From assembly GCA_021741205.1 (NCBI GenBank), contig JAIOYI010000005.1, forward strand, positions 62,001 to 126,000: a stretch of DNA of 64,000 nt, written 5' to 3'. Positions 18,172-28,548 of the stretch are shown here, in pieces. The stretch is from Emcibacter sp. (GTDB lineage Bacteria; Pseudomonadota; Alphaproteobacteria; Sphingomonadales; Emcibacteraceae). The notes under the pieces were generated by a model. That model made no database searches. It was not told the origin of the DNA and was given only the letters and a program-made list of their open reading frames with translations. The position numbers and the translations under genes are program-made. The stretch's first letter is position 1; each line of letters starts with the position of its first letter.

Positions 18172-19598
18172 TGACAGTAATTCCACTTTGGACATCTCAT
18201 GAAATTGCCAAGATACTGGCTGCTGATGTGAAAGAGGAATGGTCTTGTCAGGGTATTTCCATTGACAGTAGAACTGTAGAGGAAGGCGATCTTTTCTTTG
18301 CCCTTTTGGGGCCTCAGTCTGATGGTCATGATTATGTTAAGATGGCTATTGCCAAAGGTGCCGTGGCGGTGGTCGTTAGTAAGCCTGTTATTGGGCTTGA
18401 TCCAAAATTTTTGGTGATGGTGAACAATGTAAAGGATGCGTTGGATAAGCTTGCTTTTGCGGCACGGGCTCGCGTTGATATTCCTATTATTGCTGTGACG
18501 GGTAGTGTGGGTAAGACGGGTATTAAAGAGGCATTAAAGAATGCCCTTGCACGGAGCGGTAAGGTTCATGCCAGTATCTTAAGCTATAATAATGATATTG
18601 GGGTACCCTTGTCTTTGGCACGAATGCCCCGTGATGTTGATTACGGCATTTTTGAATTGGGTATGAATCATGCGGGGGAATTGCGAGGATTATCCAAAAT
18701 GGTACGTCCAAAAGTGGCGATCATTACGGCGGTAGAATTGGCTCATAGTGCCTATTTCAACAGTATAGAAGAGATTGCCGACGCCAAGGCAGAAATCTTT
18801 GAAGGACTTATGCCAGACGGGGTTGCTATTCTTAATCAGGATAATCATCAATATGACCGGTTACGCATTCATGCCGAGACGGCGGGTGTTAAAAAAATTA
18901 TATCATTTGGTTCGGAAGAGACGGCTGATGTTCATGTGCTTAAAAAGGTGGTTCTTGAGACATGTAGTTGTGTTATTGCAAAAGTTATGGGTCATGTTAT
19001 GACCTTTAAAATTGGATTGCTTGGTAATCATTGGGTCACCAACAGTTTGGGGATTTTGGCCGCCGTTGATGCTGTGGGCGGTGACTTGGGGCTTTCTGGG
19101 CTTGAGCTTGCCGAGATGCGTCCACTCAAAGGTCGTGGTCGCCGCCATCAGATTTTTTTGGATGTTTCTGGAGATGCCTCCATTTTATTAATTGATGAAA
19201 GTTATAACGCCAACCCCGCCTCTATGAAAGCGGCTATAGAGACATTGGCGCAAACAGTCGTGCAAAAAAATGCGCGGCGCATAGCGGTTCTGGGCGATAT
19301 GGCGGAGCTTGGCGAAAGAAGTGCAGAAATGCATGAAGAATTGGCTGACATCATCAAAGACAATGCCATAGACAAGGTGTATACGGTCGGACCTTATATG
19401 AAAAAACTTTTTGATAAATTACAGGGATTTCAGCGTGGGGGTCATTTTGACACAAGGGATGCGTTGGAAAACAGCCTGATCAGAAACTTTCGTCAAGGTG
19501 ACGTGGTTATGGTCAAAGGGTCAAATGCAAGTGGCATGCAAAAAATTGTGGATGCTATTCTTGATATGGAAATGCTGAATATAAAACAGGCCGTATAA
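18168..19598 (+). CDS. murF: UDP-MurNAc-tripeptide:D-Ala-D-Ala ligase
   Basis: 476-residue Mur ligase attaching D-Ala-D-Ala to UDP-MurNAc-tripeptide, the last cytoplasmic step of the peptide stem. Seen: N-terminal SRTVEEGDLFFAL substrate-binding segment, P-loop TGSVGKTGIKE (the usual T is shifted but GKT is intact), ELGMNHAGE, and ESYNANPASMKAA in the C-terminal domain, all MurF-specific. This excludes its being the missing MurD. GATG-type overlap couples it to murE; a 32-bp gap leads to mraY. Confidence 0.96.
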   Translation: MMTVIPLWTSHEIAKILAADVKEEWSCQGISIDSRTVEEGDLFFALLGPQSDGHDYVKMAIAKGAVAVVVSKPVIGLDPKFLVMVNNVKDALDKLAFAARARVDIPIIAVTGSVGKTGIKEALKNALARSGKVHASILSYNNDIGVPLSLARMPRDVDYGIFELGMNHAGELRGLSKMVRPKVAIITAVELAHSAYFNSIEEIADAKAEIFEGLMPDGVAILNQDNHQYDRLRIHAETAGVKKIISFGSEETADVHVLKKVVLETCSCVIAKVMGHVMTFKIGLLGNHWVTNSLGILAAVDAVGGDLGLSGLELAEMRPLKGRGRRHQIFLDVSGDASILLIDESYNANPASMKAAIETLAQTVVQKNARRIAVLGDMAELGERSAEMHEELADIIKDNAIDKVYTVGPYMKKLFDKLQGFQRGGHFDTRDALENSLIRNFRQGDVVMVKGSNASGMQKIVDAILDMEMLNIKQAV

Positions 19599-19630
19599 TA
19601 TAGGTCATAGGAAGATCGGGAAGAGACTTA

Positions 19631-20719
19631 ATGTTATATCATTTATTATATCCTTTGAGTGATGATATCGGAATATTCAATTTATTTAGATATTTGACCT
19701 TTCGCGCTGGTGGCGCCTTGATGACAGCCTTTCTGATCAGTTTTCTCTGTGGCCCATCCGTGATCGGTATGTTGAAAAGAAAGCAAAAAAAAGGCCAACC
19801 CATAAGATCTGATGGACCAGAAGGTCATATTTTGACCAAACAGGGAACGCCAACAATGGGAGGATTTTTAATCCTATTAGGGTTAACTATCGGAACCTTA
19901 TTATGGACGGATCTTTCAAATCAATATATTTGGGCTTGCCTCGTTGTAACAACAGGGTTTGGTCTGATTGGTTTTCTGGATGATTATCATAAAATTACCA
20001 AATCCAGCTCAGCAGGTGTATCGGGTAAGACAAAGCTTTTAATGGAAGTTCTTGTGTCGGCCATTGCCGTTATCATTATCATGGATAAGGCAGGAGATAG
20101 CATAGGAAGTCATCTTGCCTTACCCATGTTAAAGGCAGCTCTTATTGATCTTGGCTGGTTTATGACTCCTTTTGCGATCTTTATTGTTGTGGGGGCATCA
20201 AATAGCGTCAATTTGACCGACGGCTTGGATGGTCTTGCGATTATGCCTGTGATTATTGCCTCGGGGACTTTTGCCCTAATTGCCTATTTAGTGGGCAACA
20301 GCATTTTTTCAAATTATTTGCAGTTGACTTATGTTGCGGGGGCTGGTGAATTGGCGGTCTTTTGTGCGGCTATTATTGGAGCGGGTCTTGGATTTTTGTG
20401 GTTTAATGCCCCACCTGCGATGGTATTTATGGGGGACACAGGAAGCCTTGCCTTAGGCGGCGCCCTCGGTGTGGTGAGCGTGGTGACAAAACACGAGATC
20501 GTTTTGGCTATTGTGGGGGGGCTTTTTGTGTTGGAAACGGTCTCGGTCATTGTGCAGGTGGTCTCTTTTCGGCTCACAGGGAAACGCGTGTTTCGCATGG
20601 CGCCAATCCATCATCATTATGAGAAAAAAGGCTGGGCAGAGCCAACTATTGTAATCCGTTTCTGGATTATTGCGGTATTATTGGCGCTTATCGGGCTTGC
20701 TACATTAAAGTTAAGATAA
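19631..20719 (+). CDS. mraY: Phospho-MurNAc-pentapeptide transferase
   Basis: 362-residue integral membrane enzyme with about ten helices. It transfers phospho-MurNAc-pentapeptide to undecaprenyl phosphate, giving lipid I. Catalytic or metal-binding segments are visible: FLDDYHKI (Asp pair), [22 protein letters not shown] and the [11 protein letters not shown] loop. Length and order match the family. Normally murD follows; here only 31 bp separate the stop from the ftsW start and no murD is present. Confidence 0.97.
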   Translation: MLYHLLYPLSDDIGIFNLFRYLTFRAGGALMTAFLISFLCGPSVIGMLKRKQKKGQPIRSDGPEGHILTKQGTPTMGGFLILLGLTIGTLLWTDLSNQYIWACLVVTTGFGLIGFLDDYHKITKSSSAGVSGKTKLLMEVLVSAIAVIIIMDKAGDSIGSHLALPMLKAALIDLGWFMTPFAIFIVVGASNSVNLTDGLDGLAIMPVIIASGTFALIAYLVGNSIFSNYLQLTYVAGAGELAVFCAAIIGAGLGFLWFNAPPAMVFMGDTGSLALGGALGVVSVVTKHEIVLAIVGGLFVLETVSVIVQVVSFRLTGKRVFRMAPIHHHYEKKGWAEPTIVIRFWIIAVLLALIGLATLKLR

Positions 20720-20750
20720 GGGATGGTATATTGGGATAAGGCATGAAAAT

Positions 20751-21899
20751 ATGACTGTTTTTTCAAGAACCGATACAAGTTTGTTGAGCAATTGGTGGTG
20801 GACGGTGGACCGATTGCTGTTGGGCGCCCTTGCTTTGCTCATTGGTCTTGGCATTGTTATGACATTCGGGGCAAGTCCTGCTATTGCAGAAAAACTAGGA
20901 CTTTCATCATTCCATTTTGTAAAACGCCAGATTGTTTTTCTTATATTTTCCATGATTGCTATGTTTGGGGTGTCTTTACTGCCTGTTATTTGGGTGCGAA
21001 GAGTAGGTGTCATGCTGTTTCTTGGGTGCCTTGTTCTTCTCGCTCTTACCATCGTCTTTGGTCTAGAAGCTAAGGGCGCAAAGCGGTGGCTTCGTATGGG
21101 AAGTTTTACCCTTCAAGCATCCGAATTTTTAAAACCTGCCTTTATTATTTTTAGTGCATGGATGTTTGCAGAATCACACAAATCACCGAAATTTAAAGGA
21201 TGGACTTTTTCCATAATATCTTATCTGATAGTTGTGGCCTTTTTGATTAATCAGCCAGACTTTGGACAAACCATCCTCATTTCTATGGTTTGGGCGGCAC
21301 AATTTTTTATGGCAGGATTACCCATGATCTGGGTTCTGGGTCTTGCGGGTTTTGGCATGGCGGGAATTTTTATGGGCTATATGTTTCTGCCTCATGTAAC
21401 AAGCCGAATTGATCGTTTCCTTTTTCCAGAAACAGGTGATACCTATCAGGTGGATACGGCTTTGAATGCCTTTCGTAGCGGCGGATTATTTGGTAGGGGG
21501 CCAGGCGAAGGAGCGGTGAAAAAAATTCTGCCTGATGCCCATACAGATTTTATTTTTGCCGTCACAGGCGAAGAGTTTGGCATCATTTTATGTCTGCTAT
21601 TGATTGTGCTTTTTGCCGTTATTGTTGTGCGTAGTCTGGTAAATCTTTTAAAGGAAACGGATATGTTTGTCCTGCTTGCGGTATCGGGACTTATTATGCA
21701 ATTTGGTTTACAGGCCTTTATCAATCTTGGGGTGAATTTGTCGTTGTTGCCAAGTAAAGGCATGACCTTACCTTTTATAAGTTATGGAGGATCTTCCATG
21801 CTTTCTGTGGCCATCACTATGGGTATGGTTTTGGCCTTAACACGAAAAGGCTCAAGAGATAATCTAGAAAACCTAAATTCCGCGTGGAGACGGTTATGA
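20751..21899 (+). CDS. ftsW: FtsW, septal peptidoglycan glycosyltransferase
   Basis: 382-residue SEDS-family polytopic membrane protein (about ten helices) that polymerises lipid II at the septum together with FtsI. SEDS signatures: AKRWLRMGSFTLQASEFLKPA in the central region, and near the C-terminus NLGVNLSLLPSKGMTLPFIS followed by YGGSSML, which includes residues of the large periplasmic loop. It sits directly after mraY and its stop overlaps the murG start by four bases. Nothing indicates truncation. Confidence 0.96.
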   Translation: MTVFSRTDTSLLSNWWWTVDRLLLGALALLIGLGIVMTFGASPAIAEKLGLSSFHFVKRQIVFLIFSMIAMFGVSLLPVIWVRRVGVMLFLGCLVLLALTIVFGLEAKGAKRWLRMGSFTLQASEFLKPAFIIFSAWMFAESHKSPKFKGWTFSIISYLIVVAFLINQPDFGQTILISMVWAAQFFMAGLPMIWVLGLAGFGMAGIFMGYMFLPHVTSRIDRFLFPETGDTYQVDTALNAFRSGGLFGRGPGEGAVKKILPDAHTDFIFAVTGEEFGIILCLLLIVLFAVIVVRSLVNLLKETDMFVLLAVSGLIMQFGLQAFINLGVNLSLLPSKGMTLPFISYGGSSMLSVAITMGMVLALTRKGSRDNLENLNSAWRRL

Positions 21900-23128
21900 A
21901 AAGACGTCGAACCAGTCATATTGTCCTTGCAGCTGGTGGCACGGGTGGCCATGTTTTTCCGGCCTGCGCCTTGAAGGATGAACTTGTGCGACGGGGACAT
22001 GAGGTGACCCTGATTACCGATAGCAGGGGTTATCATTACCGAGAGAAATTTGAAGATATTACAATCCGTAAAATTGACAGCGTATCCTTCTCTGGGCTTG
22101 GCATAGTGGGGAAAATATTAGCCTTGCCCAGAATTATGAACAGTATTTTTGATGCTAAGTCCATTTTGAAATATATGAAACGGCCCCCAGGAATAGTTGT
22201 AGGCTTTGGCGGCTATCCTTCATTTCCAACGATTAAGGCGGCTTTATCTTTGGGGATACCAACCTGTATTCATGAACAAAATGCTGTGCTTGGGCGCGTA
22301 AACAGATATTTGGCAAAATCTGTTGATGCGGTTGCTCTGTCTTATGAAAAGACAAAAAAGGTGAGATTTGAGAAATGCGCTCAACTGGTGGTGACGGGTA
22401 ATCCCGTACGTCAGGATATTGTTGATCTTGGGGATAAATTCTATCCTGATATTGGTGAAGATCGGATCTTTCGTATTTTAATCATAGGCGGAAGCCAGGG
22501 AGCTAGTATTTTCAGCGATGTGGTACCACAAGCTATTTCAACCTTGCCTCGTGCCTTGCAACGGCGACTTCAAATCACCCAGCAATGCAGAGCTGAAGAT
22601 ATCGAAAGAGTACGAAAGATATATGCCGATACAAAAATATCCGTAGAGCTTTCCACTTTCATTGCGGACATCCCCCAATGTTTGGAATGGGCTCATCTTG
22701 TGATTGGGCGGGCTGGCGCCTCGACAATTTCTGAACTGACCGCATCAGGAAGGGCGGCAATTCTGGTGCCCTACCCCGCAGCAACAGATAATCATCAGAC
22801 GGAAAATGCCCGTGAAATGGTGATCAATGGTGGCGCATGGCTTATCAATCAAAAGGACTTTACCCCTGCTGAACTGGCAAAATTATTGCAACGTCTGGCC
22901 AAAAGGCCAATTGATGTTTGGCGGGCTTCTGAGGATGCCCGTAAAATAGGAAAACCCTATGCTACGAAAGATTTAGCGGATTTGGTGGAACGCATTGCTT
23001 TGGTCAAGGGAACATCCCAAGCCATTCATACAGAAATTACCGATCCCAAAGTTGATAAAAATAAAGAGAAAGAAAACGATAGTATCGATGAAGAAAATAA
23101 AGAGAATGATTTTGAGGAAGGCCGATGA
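21896..23128 (+). CDS. murG: MurG, lipid II synthase
   Basis: 410-residue GT28-family glycosyltransferase on the cytoplasmic membrane face that adds GlcNAc to lipid I. N-terminal [12 protein letters not shown], central FGGYPSFPT and [14 protein letters not shown], and C-terminal GGSQGA and [12 protein letters not shown] (UDP-GlcNAc binding) are all present. ATG 21896 overlaps the ftsW stop; an in-frame upstream start at 21884 is less likely. Odd point: after the normal C-terminus there is a ~32-residue highly charged Lys/Glu/Asp/Asn tail making it longer than the usual ~355-380. Confidence 0.95.
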   Translation: MKRRRTSHIVLAAGGTGGHVFPACALKDELVRRGHEVTLITDSRGYHYREKFEDITIRKIDSVSFSGLGIVGKILALPRIMNSIFDAKSILKYMKRPPGIVVGFGGYPSFPTIKAALSLGIPTCIHEQNAVLGRVNRYLAKSVDAVALSYEKTKKVRFEKCAQLVVTGNPVRQDIVDLGDKFYPDIGEDRIFRILIIGGSQGASIFSDVVPQAISTLPRALQRRLQITQQCRAEDIERVRKIYADTKISVELSTFIADIPQCLEWAHLVIGRAGASTISELTASGRAAILVPYPAATDNHQTENAREMVINGGAWLINQKDFTPAELAKLLQRLAKRPIDVWRASEDARKIGKPYATKDLADLVERIALVKGTSQAIHTEITDPKVDKNKEKENDSIDEENKENDFEEGR

Positions 23129-24564
23129 ATAGGGATATTCAACCCGTAAAAATTGGTCATCCGATCAATATAGGTATTTTGCATTTTGTGGGTATCGGCG
23201 GCATCGGCATGAGCGGCATTGCAGAGGTAATGCATAATTTTGGCTATAAAGTTCAGGGGAGCGATATTAGTGAAAATGCAAATGTTTTACGTCTTCGGGC
23301 GCTTGGTATTAAAGTAATGATTGGCCAAAAGGCTGATAATCTGGAGGGGGCGTGGGGCATTGTTTGTTCATCCGCCATTAAATCAGATAATCCAGAGGTG
23401 ATTGAAGCAAGAGCTCGTAAAATGCCTGTGATCCGTCGGGCAGAAATGCTGGGTGAACTTATGCGTTTGAAATGGTGTATTTCTATTGCCGGAACCCACG
23501 GTAAAACCACAACCACCTCCATGGTGGCCTCTGTGCTGGATGCGGCAAAATATGATCCTACGGTGATTAATGGCGGTATCATTAATGCTTACGGCACCAA
23601 TGCACGACTTGGGGCTGGTGATTGGATGGTGGTTGAGGCGGATGAATCTGACGGAACCTTTGTTAAAATTCCGTCGACGGTTGCGGTTGTGACCAATATT
23701 GATCCTGAACATCTGGACTTTTATGGTGATTTTGAGGCCGAAAAAGAAGCCTTTAGGCATTTTGTCGAAAATATTCCTTTTTATGGTTTTGCGGTTATGT
23801 GTATTGACCATCCAGAAGTATGCTCTCTAATTGGCCGAATTACAGACCGAAAAATTATTACCTACGGCTTTAGTCCACAAGCGGACGTGCGCTGTATGGA
23901 TATTCATTTTAAAGATGGCGGTGCCATATTCTCGGTCGAAATTATCAATGATGATAATAGTCGGGAGAAAATAACCGATATTTCTTTACCCATGCCCGGC
24001 CGTCATAATGTTCTAAATGCGCTTGCTGCTATTGCAGTGTCCTGTGAATTGGGGGTAAGCCATGACGTTATTCGAAGGGCATTTGCAAATTTTTCAGGGG
24101 TAAAAAGGCGTTTTACGACGATTGCAAAAATTAAAAATATTACCATTGTCGATGACTATGCCCATCATCCTGTTGAAATAGCTGCGGTGTTAAGCGCCGC
24201 ACGAGAGGCCTATTCGGAACGTATTATTGCGGTCATTCAACCTCACCGATATTCCAGACTGCAAAGCCTGTTTGATGAATTTTGTGGCTGTTTTAATGAT
24301 GCGGATATTGTCATCGTTGCGCCGGTTTATGAGGCGGGCGAAAAGCCTATCGAAGGGATCAATAGGGACAGTCTTGTGGATGGTATCCGTGCGGTGGGGC
24401 ATCGTAATGTACTTGCGCTTGAGGGACAGGAAAGTCTTGCCCGTCAAATTGCATCTATCGCGGAGGAAGGCGATATCGTGATTTGTATGGGGGCAGGCTC
24501 CATCAGCCAATGGGCACATGAGTTGGAACCAAGTCTCAAGCGAGAATTGGAGGGACGTTTTTGA
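23125..24564 (+). CDS. murC: UDP-N-acetylmuramate:L-alanine ligase
   Basis: 479-residue Mur ligase adding L-Ala to UDP-MurNAc, the first peptide step. Rossmann-type N-domain begins [14 protein letters not shown], the P-loop is [12 protein letters not shown], and the C-domain has [10 protein letters not shown], which is characteristic of MurC. Overlaps murG by four bases (ATGA) and meets murB at TGATG. Family-typical length. Confidence 0.97.
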   Translation: MNRDIQPVKIGHPINIGILHFVGIGGIGMSGIAEVMHNFGYKVQGSDISENANVLRLRALGIKVMIGQKADNLEGAWGIVCSSAIKSDNPEVIEARARKMPVIRRAEMLGELMRLKWCISIAGTHGKTTTTSMVASVLDAAKYDPTVINGGIINAYGTNARLGAGDWMVVEADESDGTFVKIPSTVAVVTNIDPEHLDFYGDFEAEKEAFRHFVENIPFYGFAVMCIDHPEVCSLIGRITDRKIITYGFSPQADVRCMDIHFKDGGAIFSVEIINDDNSREKITDISLPMPGRHNVLNALAAIAVSCELGVSHDVIRRAFANFSGVKRRFTTIAKIKNITIVDDYAHHPVEIAAVLSAAREAYSERIIAVIQPHRYSRLQSLFDEFCGCFNDADIVIVAPVYEAGEKPIEGINRDSLVDGIRAVGHRNVLALEGQESLARQIASIAEEGDIVICMGAGSISQWAHELEPSLKRELEGRF

Positions 24565-25487
24565 TGATTTCTGCTCAAGCAATTCATGAGCTTCCGACAG
24601 TGCGGGGTGTGATCGAAAGAAATGCCCCTCTTGATAAATTGACATGGTTTCGTGTTGGCGGATATGCGGATATATTATTCATCCCCCAAGATGCTGAGGA
24701 CTTATCGTCCTTTTTGCACCAGATACCGCATGATATGCCCGTAACGCCACTTGGTGTTGGATCCAATATGCTGATTAGGGACGGCGGTATAGAGGGAGCC
24801 GTTATTCGTTTTGGTAAAAAATTTTCTACAGTCACTATTAAGGATAATGAGATTATAGCAGGGGCGGGCGCCCCAGATATTGCCGTATCCAGTGCGGCAC
24901 GGGATGCGGGGCTTTCGGGGCTTGAGTTTTTGCGGGGTATTCCAGGTACCATAGGTGGTGCTGTTAAAATGAATGCGGGGGCTTATGGTTCTGAAATGTC
25001 CGAGATTTTGCAATGGGCTGAAATCATGGATCGTCAGGGTAATTGTCATAAGCTTAGCGCAGAGGACTTGGATTTTACCTATCGTCATTCCTCCCTTGAT
25101 GATGATGTGTTTTGTTTGTCGGTTTGTTTGAAGGGGCAGTCCTCTGATAAAAAGGAGATTGAACAACGTATGCAGGAAATTGTTGATGCCCGTGAGTTAA
25201 GCCAACCCCTGCGCACCAGAACAGGGGGAAGCACCTTTAAAAACCCAGATGGGCAAAGCGCATGGTTATTGATTGATCAAGCGGGTTGTCGAGGACTTAA
25301 AATTGGAGACGCTATGGTATCCGAAAAACATTGTAATTTTCTGATTAATATGGGTAATGCCACAGCTCAAGATATTGAAGATCTTGGGGAAGAAGTGCGC
25401 CGCCGTGTGCGGGATCATTCTGGTGTCGATCTTATATGGGAAATTCGTATTATTGGCCGCAAAATTTCTGATAGGAGAGTGATGTGA
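24564..25487 (+). CDS. murB: UDP-N-acetylenolpyruvoylglucosamine reductase
   Basis: 307-residue FAD enzyme reducing UDP-GlcNAc-enolpyruvate to UDP-MurNAc with NADPH. FAD-binding segments LGVGSNMLIRDGGIEG and GIPGTIGGAVKMNAGAYG are clear; TGGSTFKNPDG carries the catalytic Ser typical of the shorter (type II-like) enzymes. ATG 24564 chosen over TTG 24561 because of the GGAGGG site 10 nt upstream and the TGATG junction with murC. Confidence 0.96.
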   Translation: MISAQAIHELPTVRGVIERNAPLDKLTWFRVGGYADILFIPQDAEDLSSFLHQIPHDMPVTPLGVGSNMLIRDGGIEGAVIRFGKKFSTVTIKDNEIIAGAGAPDIAVSSAARDAGLSGLEFLRGIPGTIGGAVKMNAGAYGSEMSEILQWAEIMDRQGNCHKLSAEDLDFTYRHSSLDDDVFCLSVCLKGQSSDKKEIEQRMQEIVDARELSQPLRTRTGGSTFKNPDGQSAWLLIDQAGCRGLKIGDAMVSEKHCNFLINMGNATAQDIEDLGEEVRRRVRDHSGVDLIWEIRIIGRKISDRRVM

Positions 25488-26401
25488 TGATAAAACATGT
25501 TGCTGTTCTCAAAGGCGGTTGGTCTAATGAACGTGAGGTATCCCTCGTGAGTGGAGCGGCGGCCGCCAATGCCTTGCGTGAAGCAGGTTACAAGGTTACT
25601 GAGATTGATGTGAACCGTCATATTGCTCAGGAATTATCTGCGCTTAAGCCGGATGTTGTCTTTAATGCTCTACACGGCAGATGGGGTGAGGACGGTGCAA
25701 TTCAGGGTTTGCTTGAAATTTTGAATATCCCTTTTAGCCATTCAGGGGTCATGGCATCTGCGGTTGCTATGAACAAAATTCTGTCCAAGGAATTGTTCAG
25801 AGCCCACGGCATTCCCTGCGCTGAAGATAAAATTGTTCGTTCTGAGGTGCTTTTTAAACAAGATCCCTTGCCCCGTCCTTTTGTGGTGAAACCCTATAAT
25901 GAAGGCTCAAGCGTTGGTGTGGTTATTGTGAGGGACGGTGACCCTTTTGATAAAAATCAAAAGGGGCCATGGCAAGAGTTTGACGAATTAATGGTCGAAA
26001 CCTATTTGCCGGGTCGTGAATTGACCGTATCTGTTTTGGACGGTAAGGCCATGACCGTGACAGAACTTAAACCACGCTCTGGTTTTTATGATTATGATGC
26101 CAAATATAAAGAAGGGAAAACCGACCATATTATTCCGGCTGAGCTTGATCAGGGAATATTTAAACTGATTATGACTTACGCAGAGCAGGCACATCAAATA
26201 TTGGGTTGCAAGGGCGTGACACGTTCAGATTTCAGACTGGATGATAGTGCGTGTGGTGATGGTATTCCATACATTCTGGAAATCAATACCCAACCTGGCA
26301 TGACGCCTTTATCACTTGTTCCAGAACAGGCACGTTACTTGGGTATGACTTTTGGTGAATTGGTTTGTTGGATGGTGGAGGATGCTTCATGTGGCCGTTA
26401 A
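25487..26401 (+). CDS. ddl: D-alanine--D-alanine ligase
   Basis: 304-residue ATP-grasp enzyme making D-Ala-D-Ala for MurF. Visible: VLKGGWSNEREVSLVSG N-terminal signature (GGxSxER type), ALHGRWGEDGAIQGLLE, PFVVKPYNEGSSVGV (ATP-lysine), and EINTQPGMTPLSLVPEQA (metal and substrate binding). ATG 25487 is preferred over GTG 25484, with AGGAGAG about 8 nt upstream. The end overlaps ftsQ by 13 bp. It corresponds to the DdlB copy found in dcw clusters. Confidence 0.96.
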   Translation: MIKHVAVLKGGWSNEREVSLVSGAAAANALREAGYKVTEIDVNRHIAQELSALKPDVVFNALHGRWGEDGAIQGLLEILNIPFSHSGVMASAVAMNKILSKELFRAHGIPCAEDKIVRSEVLFKQDPLPRPFVVKPYNEGSSVGVVIVRDGDPFDKNQKGPWQEFDELMVETYLPGRELTVSVLDGKAMTVTELKPRSGFYDYDAKYKEGKTDHIIPAELDQGIFKLIMTYAEQAHQILGCKGVTRSDFRLDDSACGDGIPYILEINTQPGMTPLSLVPEQARYLGMTFGELVCWMVEDASCGR

Positions 26402-27273
26402 AGACCAAAAAAAATACGCCTTCTAAACCTTCAAAGCGTGGCGAAAAACAGACTCAAAGTTTAATACGCAGACGGCGTCTTAGTCTTACTGTTCGGGGAA
26501 TTGGTCTTGTGACGGCCTGTGTCACAATTGTTTTTTCGGTTTATATCTGGAAAAGTGGTTTGTTCCAGATATGGACGGTTGAAACCAAAGACAGTATTGA
26601 TCGGCAAATTGCTCATGCGGGACTTTCTATTGGTGAGGTGCGCATTACGGGACAAAAGGAAACGGATATCAAAGAAATACGGAATGCCTTAGCGCTTTAT
26701 GATGGTCAGTCCATGGTGTCTTTTGATTTGGACGCAATGATTGAACGTCTTGAGAGTTTGCCTTGGGTAAAAAGAGCCGTAATTACAAGAATAATGCCCG
26801 ATATTTTGGATGTCTCAATCACAGAAAATATTGCCGTCGCTTTTTGGCAGGCACGGGGTAAAATTTATTTGATTAACCAGATGGGTGAAATTATTACAGA
26901 TGAAAATACGGAAAAATTCATAGGTCTTCCTCATCTTGTAGGGCAGGGAGCCAATGAGCATTTGGCGGAAATTTTGATCATGAAGAGCCAATATCCAGAT
27001 CTTTTTGCAAAAGTAAAGTCATCTGTAAGGATTGGAAATAGACGGTGGGATTTGAATTTTCATAACGGTATTAAAATAAAACTTCCAGAAAAAGGATATG
27101 TTTTAGCGTGGCAAAAACTCTATGAATATGAAAATAACCAGAAAATTCTGGCAAAAGAAGTGTTGATCGTTGATTTTCGTCAACAGGGAAAGACGGTTTT
27201 GCGCCTCACACCCGCCGAGGCGGAACGACGTAGATTGACCAATAAAATTGATAAAAAAGCGGAAAATATTTAA
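26389..27273 (+). CDS. ftsQ: Cell division protein FtsQ
   Basis: 294-residue bitopic divisome protein. A basic cytoplasmic N-terminus (Lys/Arg-rich to ~31) precedes a membrane helix (~36-54). The periplasmic POTRA domain (~82-150; starts IGEVRITGQKETDIKEI) and the FtsQ/DivIB beta domain (~155-270) follow. Its C-terminus has LRLTPAEAERRR-type basic residues. ATG 26389 follows GGTGGAGGA, so the longer frame from 26365 is not needed. FtsQ bridges FtsK to FtsBL in the periplasm. Confidence 0.93.
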   Translation: MWPLKTKKNTPSKPSKRGEKQTQSLIRRRRLSLTVRGIGLVTACVTIVFSVYIWKSGLFQIWTVETKDSIDRQIAHAGLSIGEVRITGQKETDIKEIRNALALYDGQSMVSFDLDAMIERLESLPWVKRAVITRIMPDILDVSITENIAVAFWQARGKIYLINQMGEIITDENTEKFIGLPHLVGQGANEHLAEILIMKSQYPDLFAKVKSSVRIGNRRWDLNFHNGIKIKLPEKGYVLAWQKLYEYENNQKILAKEVLIVDFRQQGKTVLRLTPAEAERRRLTNKIDKKAENI

Positions 27274-27285
27274 GGAATAACTTCT

Positions 27286-28548
27286 ATGCGAGAGCAAATC
27301 ATTGCCTCATTAGATATCGGTACAAGTAAAATTTGCTGTTTTATAGCAAGGGTGAGTGACAATAACCCGCCTCGGGTCATTGGTATTGGCCATCAAATAT
27401 CTAAAGGATTAAAGTCTGGCACGGTTGTGGATATGGAAGAAACAGAAACCTCAATCCGTGCGGCTGTGGATGCAGCCGAAAGAATGGCGGGAGGCAGCCC
27501 AATACATGATGTTTATGTTAATATCTCGGCAGGACAACCTCAGTCCAAAATTTTTTCGGTCGAAGTTGATGTGGCAGGTCAAGAAATCAGCCAGCATGAT
27601 ATAGACCATGTTCTTTTAGCAGGTCAGAAGGACTTGAAGAATGAGGAACGCTTTATTATCCATTCTCGCCCTATTAGTTTTAGTATCGATGGTGTGGCGG
27701 GCGCGAAAAAACCATTGGGGATGTTTGGCGAAAGACTGGGGGTAGAAATTCATCTCTCTAGTGTCGCTTTAAGTCCGCTAAAGAATATCCAAACCTGTCT
27801 TAATCGGTGTCATTTGAATTTGAAGGGCGTGGCGTTGACGCCTTATGTTTCGGGACTTGCGACACTTGTGGCGGATGAGAGGGAAATGGGCAGTATCTGT
27901 GTTGATATGGGGGGAGGTCTGACGAGCATTGCAGCCTTTAGGAACAATGAACTTGTTTTTGGTGATATTTTGCAAATTGGCGGCAATCACGTCACCCGTG
28001 ATATAGCCCAAGGTCTTTCGGTTCCAGAAGGGAAGGCGGAAAGACTAAAAATTTTATATGGGGATTGTTTAATAGGGCGTGTGCCCGTTCGGGATCAAAT
28101 TGATATTGTACAAACTGGCGAAGACGGTCATGAGCACCCCATAACGATCCCAAGATCAATGTTAACCGCCATCATCAGCCCACGGGTTGAAGAAATTCTG
28201 GAATTACTTCGGGATAGAATTATTGAAACAGGTCTTGCTGATATGGTTGGGCGGCGTATTATTTTTACGGGCGGAGCAAGTCAAATTTCAGGATTAGAGG
28301 AATTGGCTAAGAAAATATTTTCAGTTAAATCCTGTTCCGCTCTTCAGGGGAATTTTCATATAAGGCTCGGTCGACCCATCAGTGTGGATGGTTTAGCCGA
28401 TGCCACAGGTGGGCCGGTATTTTCAACCTGTGCCGGATTGCTGAATTTTGCATTATCGAAGCAGTGGGATATTCATTCGATTGCATCTGATCAGTCGAAA
28501 ATAAATTTTTTTTCACGCATAGGGGGATGGATTAAGGAAAATTTCTAA
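27286..28548 (+). CDS. ftsA: Cell division protein FtsA
   Basis: 420-residue actin-like ATPase that tethers FtsZ filaments to the membrane and recruits later divisome proteins. Actin-fold phosphate 1 motif SLDIGTSKICCF at the N-terminus, SHS4-type 1C domain, phosphate 2 motif CVDMGGGLTSIAAF and adenosine motif FTGGASQISGLEEL are visible. The C-terminal end is a short amphipathic-looking IGGWIKENF, the expected membrane-targeting helix. It starts 12 bp after ftsQ, and a 162-bp regulatory gap separates it from ftsZ. Confidence 0.96.
   Translation: MREQIIASLDIGTSKICCFIARVSDNNPPRVIGIGHQISKGLKSGTVVDMEETETSIRAAVDAAERMAGGSPIHDVYVNISAGQPQSKIFSVEVDVAGQEISQHDIDHVLLAGQKDLKNEERFIIHSRPISFSIDGVAGAKKPLGMFGERLGVEIHLSSVALSPLKNIQTCLNRCHLNLKGVALTPYVSGLATLVADEREMGSICVDMGGGLTSIAAFRNNELVFGDILQIGGNHVTRDIAQGLSVPEGKAERLKILYGDCLIGRVPVRDQIDIVQTGEDGHEHPITIPRSMLTAIISPRVEEILELLRDRIIETGLADMVGRRIIFTGGASQISGLEELAKKIFSVKSCSALQGNFHIRLGRPISVDGLADATGGPVFSTCAGLLNFALSKQWDIHSIASDQSKINFFSRIGGWIKENF

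Noticed and set aside
18168-19598. Possibility that the gene called murF is the missing murD
   Set aside because: Its C-terminal ESYNANPASMKAA and ELGMNHAGE motifs are those of MurF, and no other MurF is present in the cluster.
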